Shown here piece by piece: positions 13,563 through 24,661 of a stretch of DNA of 64,000 nucleotides. The stretch is from Symsagittifera roscoffensis (taxonomy: Eukaryota; Xenacoelomorpha; Acoela; Convolutidae): the NCBI RefSeq assembly GCF_963678635.1, contig NC_087065.1:31686252-31750251 (forward strand), given 5' to 3'. The notes below the pieces were generated by a model, which worked only from the letters and a program-made list of their open reading frames with translations, ran no database searches and was not told the origin of the DNA. Position 1 is the first letter of the stretch. Every line of letters begins with the position of its first letter. Made by a program: the position numbers and the translations under genes.

Positions 13563-16066
13563 GGGGCCCCTCCCCCTTCCTAAATGCTTTTTATGCTACA
13601 CGCGACCATCTAGAGGTTACTCTTTCGCCCCACCCACCCGACCTAAGCCTTTACCCACCCACCTGATCAGTCAGTGCGCCTTCACGTCTTCTTTTGAAAA
13701 TTGATTCATTCCGTAGCTGGAATTGATTAATGGTTTTCCCTAATACATGAAACTTTGACAGACAGATATCCAACTATTTGATAGAGCATTTTTCGAATCA
13801 CTTCTTCAAATAGATTTTCAAAAAAAACCTAAAAAAAATCATGCGCTTTTATTACATATGTCATCGAAGCAAAAAGAGTACCGTGTTGGTTCCATAAATG
13901 GCTCCCAGTACCCACAATGCTAAGATGCAGGAAAAATACCTTTCTATTAAATTTGAGATACAATGTCTCATGAAGGAAATGGAAACGCTATCCTAGGGTG
14001 CAGGTTTTCTGAAAAAATGGTATCAGCTGAAACATAACAGCACAACATAGCGGCTGCTCTCTATTTCTCTGCTCTTTATTCGAGGTCCCGGATGCCCCTA
14101 CCTGGGACCACAAGGGTCCCAGGGCGCATCCTATAGGGATTAAAGCATCAAACGTACAATCATGAAATGAGAAATTCTAATCACTTATTACAATGTTCCA
14201 TATTTCATTTTGCTCAGCAATCAGTAAACTGTTGTATTTTTAACTTGAAGAGCCTATTATATTATCAAACAAAATTTTTCGATAAAAATTACATTTTCTT
14301 TTAGTTTTTCAAACAATATTTTACAATTTGAAACAAAAAGAAACCTTGCATTTCTTTGCAGTAACTAAGTCAGTGCACTGTAGCTACACTAGTGAATGTA
14401 AAACATAGTTAAAAAAACGGACAACTGAATCTGGTTTTTTAAATTTAATGTTTTTTGTTCGGCTTTTAAATAGGATCACGTCAATTAATAATTGAAATTG
14501 AGCAAAGACAAGAATATAACACTCGCAATTTTTGTTCAATATTGACTAGAAAAATGATCAAACCACTCTATATTGCCTATGGCAAGCTCAAAACATCCAT
14601 CAAAAACCACTTTTGTTCACTTTTAAAATTGAATTATTTTTCGACCAAAAAAAGTTAGAGATGAAATTGAAAAAAAAACGAAAATTTACTTAATTTGAAA
14701 AAATTGGTGTCAAACTGCCTTATCCATAGAAACACTTTCTATGAACCTATTCAGAAAGGTTTTGTTGAGCAATGCCGAAAAAATTACCCCTTTTGAGAAA
14801 AATTCAAAAAACACATTTTTGGTTAACTCAAAAAAGTGGAAAAAGTGGGAAAAGCGGTCTTCAAAACGAAACCATCCAAAAGTTGCATTAACTAACTGCC
14901 ATTATTTTTAAAATTCAGACCCGCATGCAAAAAATAACGAAAATCCTACGGGAACTTTTTGAGAACAGATTAGTTTCTCCGGAATTTTGGTAGTACTGTT
15001 TTTATTACTATAATTATAATTAAAGTCAAATCTAAAAGTCGTAAAAACTACAATTTTTAATCAATTTTGACAAATAAATGATCAAAACCCACTAAATTGG
15101 CTATGGCAAGTTCGAATATACCATCAGAAACCATTTTTTCCCACTTTTGAAATTTTTCATTTTTTGAAAATTTATGTTGAGTCACAAACGGGAAAAACCA
15201 TATTTTTTCAAAATGTCAAAAACAGTTGTTCTTTTCAAGTTAGTTCATAAGGTCACATGTTATGAACCTGTTCAGAATGGTTCTCATGTTCAAAGCCATA
15301 CAAATTACCCATTTTGAGAAAAATTCAAAAAACACCTTTTTGGTTAACTCAAAAAAGTGGAAAAAGTGGAGAAAGGTGTCTTCAAAACGAAACCATCCAA
15401 AAGTGGCATTAACTAACTGCCATTTTTTTGTAAATTCAGACCCGCATGCAAAAATTTACGAAAATCCTACGTGAAGTTTTTGAGAACAGATTAGTTTCTC
15501 GGGAATTTTGGTAGTACTATTTTTATTACTATAATAATAATTAAAGTCAAAACTAAAAGTGGTAAAAACTACAATTTTTAATCAATTTTGACAAATTAAT
15601 GATCAAAACCCACTAAATTGGCTATGGCAAGTTCGAATGTACCATCAGAAACCATTTTTTCCCATTTTTGAAAATTTTCATTTTTTTGAAATTAAATGTT
15701 GAGTCACAAACGGGAAAAAACAAATTTTTTCAAAAAGTCAAAAAAAAATATTCCATTTAAACTAATTCATCAGGCTACACGTTAGGAACCTGTTCAGAAT
15801 GGTTTTCATGATCAAAGCAGCAAAAGTCACCCATTTTGAGAAAAGTCGAAAAAACACCTTTTTAGTTAACTCAAAAAAGTGGAAAAAGTGGGAAAAGGGG
15901 TCTTCAAAATGAAACCATCCAAAAATGGCATTAACAAACTGCCATTATTTTCCAAATTCAGACCCGCATGCAAAAAATTAGGAAATTCTGACGTGCGGTT
16001 TAGCAGAACTCGATAGTTACTAGGAAAATTTACCACTGTAAAAAATTTATTGCCTTTTGACCGGAA
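13563..16066. repeat. Composite satellite unit A3 (2,504 bp)
   Basis: This class-A unit is separated from A1 and A2 by three B units, yet is nearly identical to A2. It has the hairpin at 14,090-14,131 and three monomers. Its first 20 or so bases after the 'ctag' core differ from A1 and A2, which marks a possible exchange point with a B unit. Confidence 0.9.
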
Positions 16067-18281
16067 GGGGCCCCTACCCCTTCCTAATCGCTTTTTGTGC
16101 TACACGCGACCATCTAGCACAATCAGGTACTAGTGTTTTATTTTTGTTTTTCGTATTTTGTCGAGCCAAAAGAGAGTGTAGTCAAGCATCAACATCATGT
16201 GCTCAAGCAAATACGTGGACTTCTACGCATTCCCATTCGCAAGGCGCCCTTCGGGCGCAAATGCCAAGGCTCAATTAATTTTGCCAGGTGAAAAAGATTT
16301 AAAGAAAAATTCTGATGAATTTTAACTTAAACTACCACCAAAAAACGGATAGATTTCAAAGTGTGAAACAATCAAGTTTTTGCTAATACCGGGCATGCAG
16401 TGAGACTGATTTCAGCAAAAATAAAATGGAAAACGAAGGAAATGGAAAGAAAAAAATTGTTCAAAATAAGAATGCATTATCAAAAACTTATTTGATCTCC
16501 GCTAATGCCATAATTCCGATCAAACTGATTCCAGATTTTAAGCGTAGAGTTAACGGTTACGGCTGCTCCCTCTACAGGTCCCAGAGGGACCGAGTGAGCA
16601 TCCTACATCGATCCAGGATAACGGATAGTTGTTTTTAATTTTTCACAAAATTTTTTTCACTAATGCTTGTTTTCAATTCCTCATGAAAAGCTGTATAAAT
16701 TTTTAAAAAATTGATTTTATTAATCAATGCTTCCAAGATCCAAGAACAACTGATGTTAGGGGGTTACAAATGCGGTTGGTGAAAACTAGTAAGGGATAAT
16801 GATGAGAAAAATTGTAGGTTTTCTAATGAATTTAAAAACAGTTTTTTTCTTTTTTCTTTTGTAAATCGGGAGAAATGAATCAGTTTTTTTTTGTTTTCCT
16901 CGCACCACCCACTGTTCTTAAGTAATGAAGATTCCTGTTCTAGCCGTTTATAACACTTTGGCAGAAACAACATCAATATGATGTAAAATGTTTTAAAAAA
17001 GAGAAAAAATTAAAAATTATGTTTTTTTTAAAAAAGTCAAAAATTTGTAATTTTCAAAATTGAAAAAAAATGAAAAATAATTGCATATTACGATTCAGCG
17101 TACCCAACTTAGTGGGTCTAGCATTTTAAATTACCAAAAAATGTTGAAAATTGTAGATTTTATGAAGTTTTCATTCTGGCTATGTTTCCTTGTCGCCTCC
17201 ACTTAAGGCACCTTTGAGCCAACTTGAGAAACTGGAACCTAAACAAGCTATGCAGATAGTCTGAATGAGCCATTTTTAGCTTGATAAATCGCCTGGAAGA
17301 AAAAAAAATCCAGAAAAGAAAGAAAATTTTGAACTTTAACCTTTTTTCTTCTTCAAATGGCGATACTTAGAATAATTTTTCAGCTGAAAAGTTCAAAAAA
17401 AATCAAAAAATTCGAATTTTGAAAATTTTAAAAAAAAAATCTCATCAGTCTGTTTATTGGAGTCTTCGAGGTTTTTGGAGACCTTATCTGGCGACTAACA
17501 ACAAGTGGATCACTAATTTTAAAATTTTGAGAAAGGTCAAAAAAACATGTTTTTTCGACTTTTTTGACAGAATTCCGAAAGCAATATCTTGGCTAAAAAC
17601 AAGAATGAGGGCCTAAAATTAGTACAAACAGTACTCCCACATAAGGTACATTAGGGTGGAAACAAAAAATTTACTCTGACTCAATAATCGTTTTTTAACT
17701 TTATTTCTGAACAAGAAATTGAAAAGAAATCAAAAACTTAAAAATTTTTTGAAAAAAATGATTGTTTTGAAAAAGTGCCAATTTTTAGCTAAAACTTTTC
17801 ATTTTAGCTAAGAAAACCAGAGCAATGCCCTTTAAGCTCAATTAAATTAATATAGCAAATTGTTTTCAAGTTTTTTCGTTAAAGCCTTTCATTTTGAAAA
17901 AGTATTCAAAAATGGGTAAAAAAAAGTCAAAAAAATCAGTTTTCTCCGATTCAAAAACCTCCACTACCATGATGATTAGTGCATTAGATAGGACTGCTGA
18001 GATCAATTTAGACGTTTTTTCATAAGTATATCGAAATTTTTACTTATTTTTGAGAATTAAGCAAAATAAAAACTTTTCCCAAATTGGGCAAAAAGCCCAA
18101 ATTAGCCCAAACACCTGTTAAAAATTGTTGGGTCAAAAAATCACAAAAGGAAACCCCTATTCGTTTGACATTTTAGGGCCGCATGCAAAAAATTAGACCA
18201 ATCTAACCTGACAATTTCGAGAATCGACTTTTTTGTCAAAATTCTCTAAAGACCAATTTAGGGAGATTACTTGTACCGGTG
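16067..18281. repeat. Composite satellite unit C1 (2,215 bp)
   Basis: First of three class-C units. The cassette begins 'ctagcacaatcaggtactag' and includes the palindrome gcgcccttcgggcgc at 16,244-16,258. The C-type hairpin lies at 16,561-16,602. The body differs from A and B, but ends in the shared 'gggccgcatgcaaaaaatta' sequence just before the next GGGGCCC boundary. An internal hairpin 'ttgggcaaaaagcccaa' lies near 18,085. Confidence 0.9.
16561..16602. repeat. Class-C GC-rich hairpin
   Basis: An imperfect palindrome with outer arms ggctgctcc/gagcatcc and inner arms ggtccc/gggacc around 'aga'. Sister copies are at about 18,782-18,823 and 21,000-21,042. It is the counterpart of the A and B hairpins at nearly the same distance from the boundary core. 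Confidence 0.8.
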
Positions 18282-20500
18282 GGGGCCCTACCCCACCTAA
18301 AAAATTTTTGAAATGCTGGAACGCGGCCACCTAGCACAATCAGGTACTAGTGGCTTGTTTTGAGTTTTTAGTAATTTCTGGAACCAAAAGAGAGTGTCGT
18401 CAAGCAACGACATCATGTGGTCAAGCAAATACGTGGACTTCTACGCATTCCCATTCGCAATGCGCCCTTCGGGCGCAAATGCCAATGCTCAATTAATTTT
18501 GCCTGGTGAAAAAATAAATTAATTAAAAAGTTCTCCTAAACTTTATTTTCAACTACCACCAAAAAACGCAAAGATTTCAAGGTGTAAAACTATCAAATTT
18601 TGGCCAATACCGGGCTTGCAATGAGACTGATGTTGGCAAAAGTAAAATAGAAAATGAAGAAAATGGAAAGAAAAAAATTGTTGAAAATAAGAACGCAACA
18701 TCAAAAACTTATTTGATCTCCGCTCAAATCATAATTCAGATCAGGCTGATTTCAGATTTTAAGCGTAGAATTTACGGTTACGGCTGCTCCCTCTACAGGT
18801 CCCAGAGGGACCGAGTGAGCATCCTACCTCGATCCAGGTTAACGGATAGTTGTTCTTAATTTTTCACAAAAATTTTTTACACTAATGCTTGTTTTCAATT
18901 CCTCATGAGAAGCTGTTTTAATTTTAAAAAAATTGATTTTATTAATCAATGCTTCCAAGAACAACTGATGTTAGGCGGTTACAAATGCGGTTGTTGAAAA
19001 CTAGTAAGGGATAATGATGAGAAAAATTGTAAGTTTTCAAATGAATTGAAAAACGGTTTTTTTCCTTTTTTTCTTTTGTAAATCGGTAGAAATGAATCAT
19101 TTTTTTTTCAAGTTTTCCTCGCACCACCCACTGTTCTTAAGTAATGAAGATTCCTTCTCTAGCCGTTTATAACACTTTGGCAGAAAAAACATCAATATGA
19201 TGTAAAATGTTTTAAAAAAGAGAAAAAATTAAAAATTATGATTTTTTTTTAAATCAAAAAATTTGTAATTTTCAAAATTGAAAAAAAGTGAAAATTAATT
19301 GCATATTACGATTCAGCGTACCCAACTTAGTGGGTCTAGCATTTTAAATTACCAAAAAATGTTGAAAATTGTAGATTTTATGAAGTTTTCATTTTGGCTA
19401 TTTTTCCTTTTCGCCTCCACTTAAGGCACCTTTGAGCCAACTTGAGAAACTGGAACCTAAACAAGCTATACAGATAGTCTGAATGAGCCATTTTCAGCGT
19501 GATAACACCCCTGGAAGAAAAAAAAACTGCAGAAAAGAAAGGGAATTTTGAACTTTAACCTTTTTTCTTCTTCAAATGGCGATACTTAGAATAATTTTTC
19601 AGCTGAAAAGTTCAAAAAAAATCAAAAAATTCAAATTTTGAAAAAATTTGTAAAAAAATCTCATCAGTCTGTTTATTGGAGTCTTCGAGGTTTTGGGAGA
19701 CCTTATCTGGCGGCTAACAACAAGTGGGTCACTTATTTTAAAAATTAGAGAAAGGTCAAAAAAACATGTTTTTTCGGTTTTTTTGACAGAATTCCTAAAG
19801 CGATATCTTGGCTAAAAACAAAAATGAGGGCCTAAAATTAGTACAAACAGTACTCTCACATAAGGTACATTAGGTTGGAAACAAAAAATTGACTCTGACT
19901 CAAAAATCGTTTTTTAACTTTATTTCTGAACAAAAAATTTTAAAAAAATCAAAAAGTTAAAATTTTTTTGAAAAAAATGATTGTTTTGAAAAAGTGCCAA
20001 TTTTTAGCTGAAACTTTTCATTTTAGCTAATAAAGCCAAAGCAATGCCCTTTAAGCTCAAATAAATTAATTAAGCAGATTATTTTCAAGTTTTTTCGTTA
20101 AAGGCTTTTATTTTGAAAAAGTATTCAAAAATGGGTAAAAAAAAGTCAAAAAAATCAATTTTCTCACATTCAAAAACCTCCACCACCATGATGATTAGTT
20201 CGCTAGATAGGACTGCTGAAACCAATTTAGACGTATTTTCATAAGCATATCAAAATTTTTACTTTTTTTTGAGAATTAGGCAAAATAAAAACTTTTCCCA
20301 AATTGGGCAAAAAGCCCAAATTAGCCCAAACACCTGTTAAAAATTGTTGGGTCAAAAAATCACAAAAGGAAACCCCTATTCATTTGACATTTTAGGGCCG
20401 CATGCAAAAAATTAGACCATTCTAACCTGACAATTTCGAGAATCGACTTTTTTGCAAAATTTCTCTATAGTCCATTTGAGGGATATTACTTGTACCGGTG
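18282..20500. repeat. Composite satellite unit C2 (2,219 bp)
   Basis: This class-C unit has the palindrome at 18,461-18,477 and the hairpin at about 18,782-18,823. It is laid out like C1, with scattered substitutions and changes in homopolymer length. No coding signal is seen. Confidence 0.9.
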
Positions 20501-22721
20501 GGGGCCCCTACCCCACCTCAAAAAATTTTGTAATGCTGGAACGCGGCCACCTAGCACCCTCAAGGTCACGTGACTTATTTTTTTTTTCGTATTTTCTGAA
20601 ACCAAAAGAGAGCGTGGTCATGCATCGACATCTTGAGCTCAAGCAAATACGTGGAATTCTACGCATTCCCATTAGCAATGCGCCCTTCGGGCGCAAATGC
20701 CAATGCTCAACTAATTTTGCCAGGTGAAAAAATTTGTTTAAAGAAAAATTCTGATAAATTTTAATTTAAACTATCACCAAAAAACGCAAAGATTTCAAAG
20801 TGTGAAACAATCAAGTTTTTGCTATTACCGGGCTTGCAATGAGACTGATGTTGGCAAAAGTAAAATAGAAAATGTAGAAAATGGGAAGAAAAAAATTGTT
20901 CAAAATAAGAACGCAACATCAAAAACTTATTTGATCTCCGCTCAAATCATAATTCAGATCAGGCTGATTTCAGATTTTAAACGTAGAATTTACGGTTACG
21001 GCTGCTCCCTCTACAGGTCCCAGAGGGACCGAGTGAGCATCCTACCTCGATCCAGGTTAACGGATAGTTGTTCTTAATTTTTAACAAAATTTTTTTTTCA
21101 CTAATGCTTGTTTTCGATTCCTCATGAGAAGCTGTATTAATTTTGAAAAAATTGATTTTATTAATCAATGCTTCCAAGAAAAACTGATGTTAGGCGGTTA
21201 CAAATGCGGTTGGTAAAAACTAGTAAGGGATAATGATGAGAAAAAATGTAAGTTTTCAAATGAATTTAAAAACAGTTTTTTTCTTTTTTTCTTTTGTAAA
21301 TCGGGAGAAATGAATCAGTTTTTTTTTAAGTTTTCCTCGCACCACCCACTGTTCCTAAGAAATGAAGATTCCTGTTCTAGCCGTTTATAACACTTTGGCA
21401 GAAAAAACATCAATATGATGTAAAATGTTTTAAGAAAGAGAAAAAGTTAAAAATTATGTTTTTTTTTTAAAAAATCAAAAAATTGTAATTTTCAAAATTG
21501 AAAAAAAGTAAAAATTAAACGCATATTACAATTCACCGTACCCAATTTAGTGGGTATAGCATTTTAAATTACCAAAAAATGTTGAAAATTGTAGATTTTA
21601 TGAAGTTTTCATTTTGGCTATTTTTCCTTGTCGCCTCCACTTAAGGCACCTTTGAGCCAACTTGAGAAACTGGAACCTAAACAAGCTATACAGATAGTCT
21701 GAATGAGCCATTTTCAGCGTGATAACACGCCTGGAAGAAAACAAAACTACAGAAAAGAAAGAAAATTTTGAACTTTAACCTTTTTTCTTCTTCAAATGGC
21801 GATACTTAGAATAATTTTTCAGCTGAAAAGTTCAAAAAAAATCAAAAAATTCAAATTTTGAAAAAAATTTAAAAAAATCTCATCAGTCTGTTTATTGGAG
21901 TCTTCGAGGTTTTGGGAGATCTTATCTGGCGGCTAACAACAAAAGGATCACTAATTATAAAAATTTGAGAAAGGTCAAAAAAACATGTTTTTTCGATTTT
22001 TTTGACAGAATTCCGAAAGCAATATCTTGGCTAAAAACAAAAATGAGGGCCTAAAATTAGTACAAACAGTACTCCCACATGAAGTACATTAGGTTGGAAA
22101 AAAAATTGACTCTGACTGAAAAATCGTTTTTTAACTTTATTTCTGAACAAAAAATTGTAAAAAAATCAAAAATTAAAAAATTTTTTGAAAAAAAAAAACG
22201 ATTGTTTTGAAAAAGTGCCAAATTTTAGCTGAAACTTTTCATTTTAGCTAAGAAAGCCAGAGCAATGTTCTTTAAGCTCAAATAATTTAATCAAGCAAAT
22301 TATTTTCAAGTTTTTTCGTTAAAGGCTTTTATTTTGAAAAAGTATTCAAAAATGGGTAAAGAAAAGTCAAAAAAATTAATTTTCTCAGATTGAAAAACCT
22401 CCACTGCCATGATGATTAGTTCGATCGATAGGACTACTGAGATCAATTTAGACGTATTTTCATAAGTATATCAAAATTTTTATTTATTTTTGAGAATTAA
22501 GCAAAATAAAAACTTTTCCCAAATTGGGCAAAAAGCCCAAATTAGCCCAAACACCTGTTAAAAATTGTTGGGTCAAAAAGTCACAAAAGGAAACCCCTAT
22601 TCGTTTGACATTTTAGGGCCGCATGCAAAAAATTAGACCAATCTAACCTGACAATTTCGAGAATCGACTTTTTTGCAAAATTTCTCTATAGTCCATTTGA
22701 GGGATATTACTTGTACCGGTG
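20501..22721. repeat. Composite satellite unit C3 (2,221 bp)
   Basis: Last class-C unit, with the palindrome at 20,679-20,695 and the hairpin at 21,000-21,042. The cassette start ('ctagcaccctcaaggtcacg') differs from C1 and C2, so this short stretch after the boundary core varies the most. Confidence 0.9.
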
Positions 22722-22773
22722 GGGGCCCCTACCCCACCTCAAAAAATTTTGTAATGCTGGAACGCGGCCACCA
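22722..22773. repeat. Terminal stub of composite satellite and satellite-satellite junction
   Basis: A tenth boundary core (GGGGGCCCC, then 'gaacgcggccacc') is cut off within about 50 bp. At about 22,774 the sequence changes directly to 'agccatcgttggatcaaaaa'. This matches the recurring 'agccattgttcgatcaaaaa' of the next satellite, so the two arrays abut with no spacer. Confidence 0.85.
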
Positions 22774-23300
22774 AGCCATCGTTGGATCAAAAATAGTTTC
22801 GAAGTTTTTGGTAAATAAATTGTATTGACGAGGTAAATAATCTAATCTTGAAACAGGACTCGTTTTATAGACCAAATCCTTTCGCCAATTTTTCAAGTTT
22901 TCTAAGCAACCTGTTAGAGCTTTCAAACTATCATACAAAGCGAATTGAAAATTTAAGGAAAATTTAGTTTTGTCTTCCTTCCAATGAAAAACGATAGTTT
23001 TTTGTGGAAAAGCTGGACCAAAAAAGCAACCTGAAATTTTTCAAAATTCCATTATTTGATTGTTTTCGATAGAAAAACCTATAACAATGGTCATCCGATT
23101 TTCTTCATGAAAAATTTTAAAGCTTTTCAACGTTTCCTTGCTTGACTCAACTCCTTAGACAAATTTTAAAAAATAGTGAGCCAATTTTTTTTCTAATGCT
23201 TTGTGGTCTGACAAATTTCTTGGCATGATATTAACAAAATTTGGTAAAAATCAGTTTTTGTGCTTACTGAATTCTGTTCAGGTGTTTTCGAAAACCAATT

Positions 23301-23381
23301 GTCAGAGACCGGATTCGCACCCAGGAACGCAGAGCGTATTGCATTAGCAGTTTAATGCCCTAACAAATCGGCCAATTTAAT
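23301..23381 (-). pseudogene. tRNA-Ser(GCT)-like pseudogene, first copy in array
   Basis: Read on the minus strand this shows a recognisable type-II tRNA layout. A 'ggccgattTGTTAGGGC' D-arm/A-box region comes first, then an anticodon arm with 'actgctaa' in the loop, a longer variable arm ('ctctgcgt') and a T-arm with 'gtgcgaatcc'. The D-arm and anticodon stem carry mismatches, so a working tRNA is unlikely. Most later units carry a related copy. Confidence 0.7.
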
Positions 23382-24010
23382 ACCAGAGGTCATTCGCTGG
23401 TAAATTGAATCGAACCAATAGAAATTTGAAGCAAAGATGCTATGCTTCAAATAGAATTTTGTTTTGTTCAAAATAATGAAAACTATCAAAGCAAGCCATT
23501 GCTCGATCGAAAATAGAATTGACATCTTTGTATAAAAACTGGAAAGACGAAGTAAGCACTCTAGTTTCAGAACAGAACAAGTTCAAAGAGATTTATAGAC
23601 CAATTCTTTTCACTGAAATTTCACGTTTTTCTAAGCAACCTGTTAGATATTTCCAACAATGAAACGAAGCGAAACAAAAATTTAGAAAAAAACCTGTTTT
23701 CAAAATTCTCCCATTGAAAAAATATTGTTTTGTTGCTGAAAACTTGGGCCGCAAAACTAACCTGCAGTTTTTCAAAATGCTTTTGCTTCAATGGTTCCAT
23801 AAAAAAAAACGTATATTTTTAGCCATCCGAATTGCTTCAAGAAGAATTCTGAATGACTGAAAATTTGGTTGCTTACCAAGTCTGCTAATTTTGGCGAGTC
23901 ATTTATTCTCTTAGTTTTTGTGATCTGACAACTTTCTCGATGAGTTTTTAACAAACTTAGGTAAACAATCAGTTTTTAGGCTTACCGAATTCAGTTTTAA
24001 GAACGAATCG

Positions 24011-24090
24011 GCACAGATGGTACTCGATACCAGGCACGCAGACCGTTTTGAATTAGCAGTCCAATGCTATTATCTTTTGGCCACCCTGTC
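24011..24090 (-). pseudogene. tRNA-Ser(GCT)-like pseudogene with best anticodon arm
   Basis: On the minus strand the anticodon arm reads ttgga-ctgctaa-ttcaa. That is a five-pair stem (one G.T) around a seven-base loop with anticodon GCT and the expected T before it. The 5' 'acaggg' and 3' 'ctgt' ends can still pair in part. The D-arm and the T-loop ('ggtatcgag') are decayed. Serine identity is inferred from the anticodon and the long variable arm. Confidence 0.7.
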
Positions 24091-24580
24091 TGACCACAGG
24101 TCAGCCATTGGTAAATTGAAAAGAACCAAAACAATTTTGCAGCAAAGTTTGAAATTTCGAAACAATTGTGAAGCACTCAACTTTTAGTACAGTTTTAGTT
24201 CAAATTGTTTCATTTACGAACTCGTTTCGCTAAAATTTCCTGTTTTTCTAAGCAATCCATTATAGCTTCGAAATTATGAAACAATGCAAAACAAAATTTT
24301 AAAAAATTTCAACATGAGTTACTTCCATAGGAGTTAGTTTTTTTGCAGAAAAACTCGGCCAAAAAAGTAACATTAATCTTTTCAAAGTTTTTTTGCTTGG
24401 AGGGTTTGTTTCAAGGTAAAAACTGGTTTGTTTCTCAGACAAATTTCAAATGGTTGCATTCCATTTTTTGCTGTGAAATTTTGTGATCTGTAAACTTTTT
24501 TGTTGAGTTGTTAACAAAGTTAAGTAAAAATATGTTTTTTTGGGTACCTACTTCAGCTCAGGTGTTTTAGAAAACTAATC

Positions 24581-24661
24581 GACAGGGATGGTATTCAAAC
24601 CCACGCACGCAGAACATATTGGATTAGCATTTCAATGCCTTAACCTCTCCGCCAACCTGTA
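24581..24661 (-). pseudogene. tRNA-Ser(GCT)-like pseudogene with recognisable A and B boxes
   Basis: On the minus strand the order is 'acagg' (pairing with 'cctgt' at the 3' end), an A-box-like 'tggcggagagg', an anticodon arm ttgaa-atgctaa-tccaa (one mismatch, anticodon GCT), a variable arm 'gttctgcgtg', and a B-box-like 'gggtttgaatacc'. These are internal RNA polymerase III promoter positions, though decayed here. A near-identical copy lies at 26,104-26,183 within a 1,523-bp offset duplication. Confidence 0.72.

Noticed and set aside
5364-15474. An identical 70-codon frame at 5,364-5,576 and 15,262-15,474, and related frames at 2,873 and 4,842, as a possible small protein family
   Set aside because: The frames lie inside near-identical satellite units, the flanks are equally conserved, and other units break the frame. 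Copying explains the identity.
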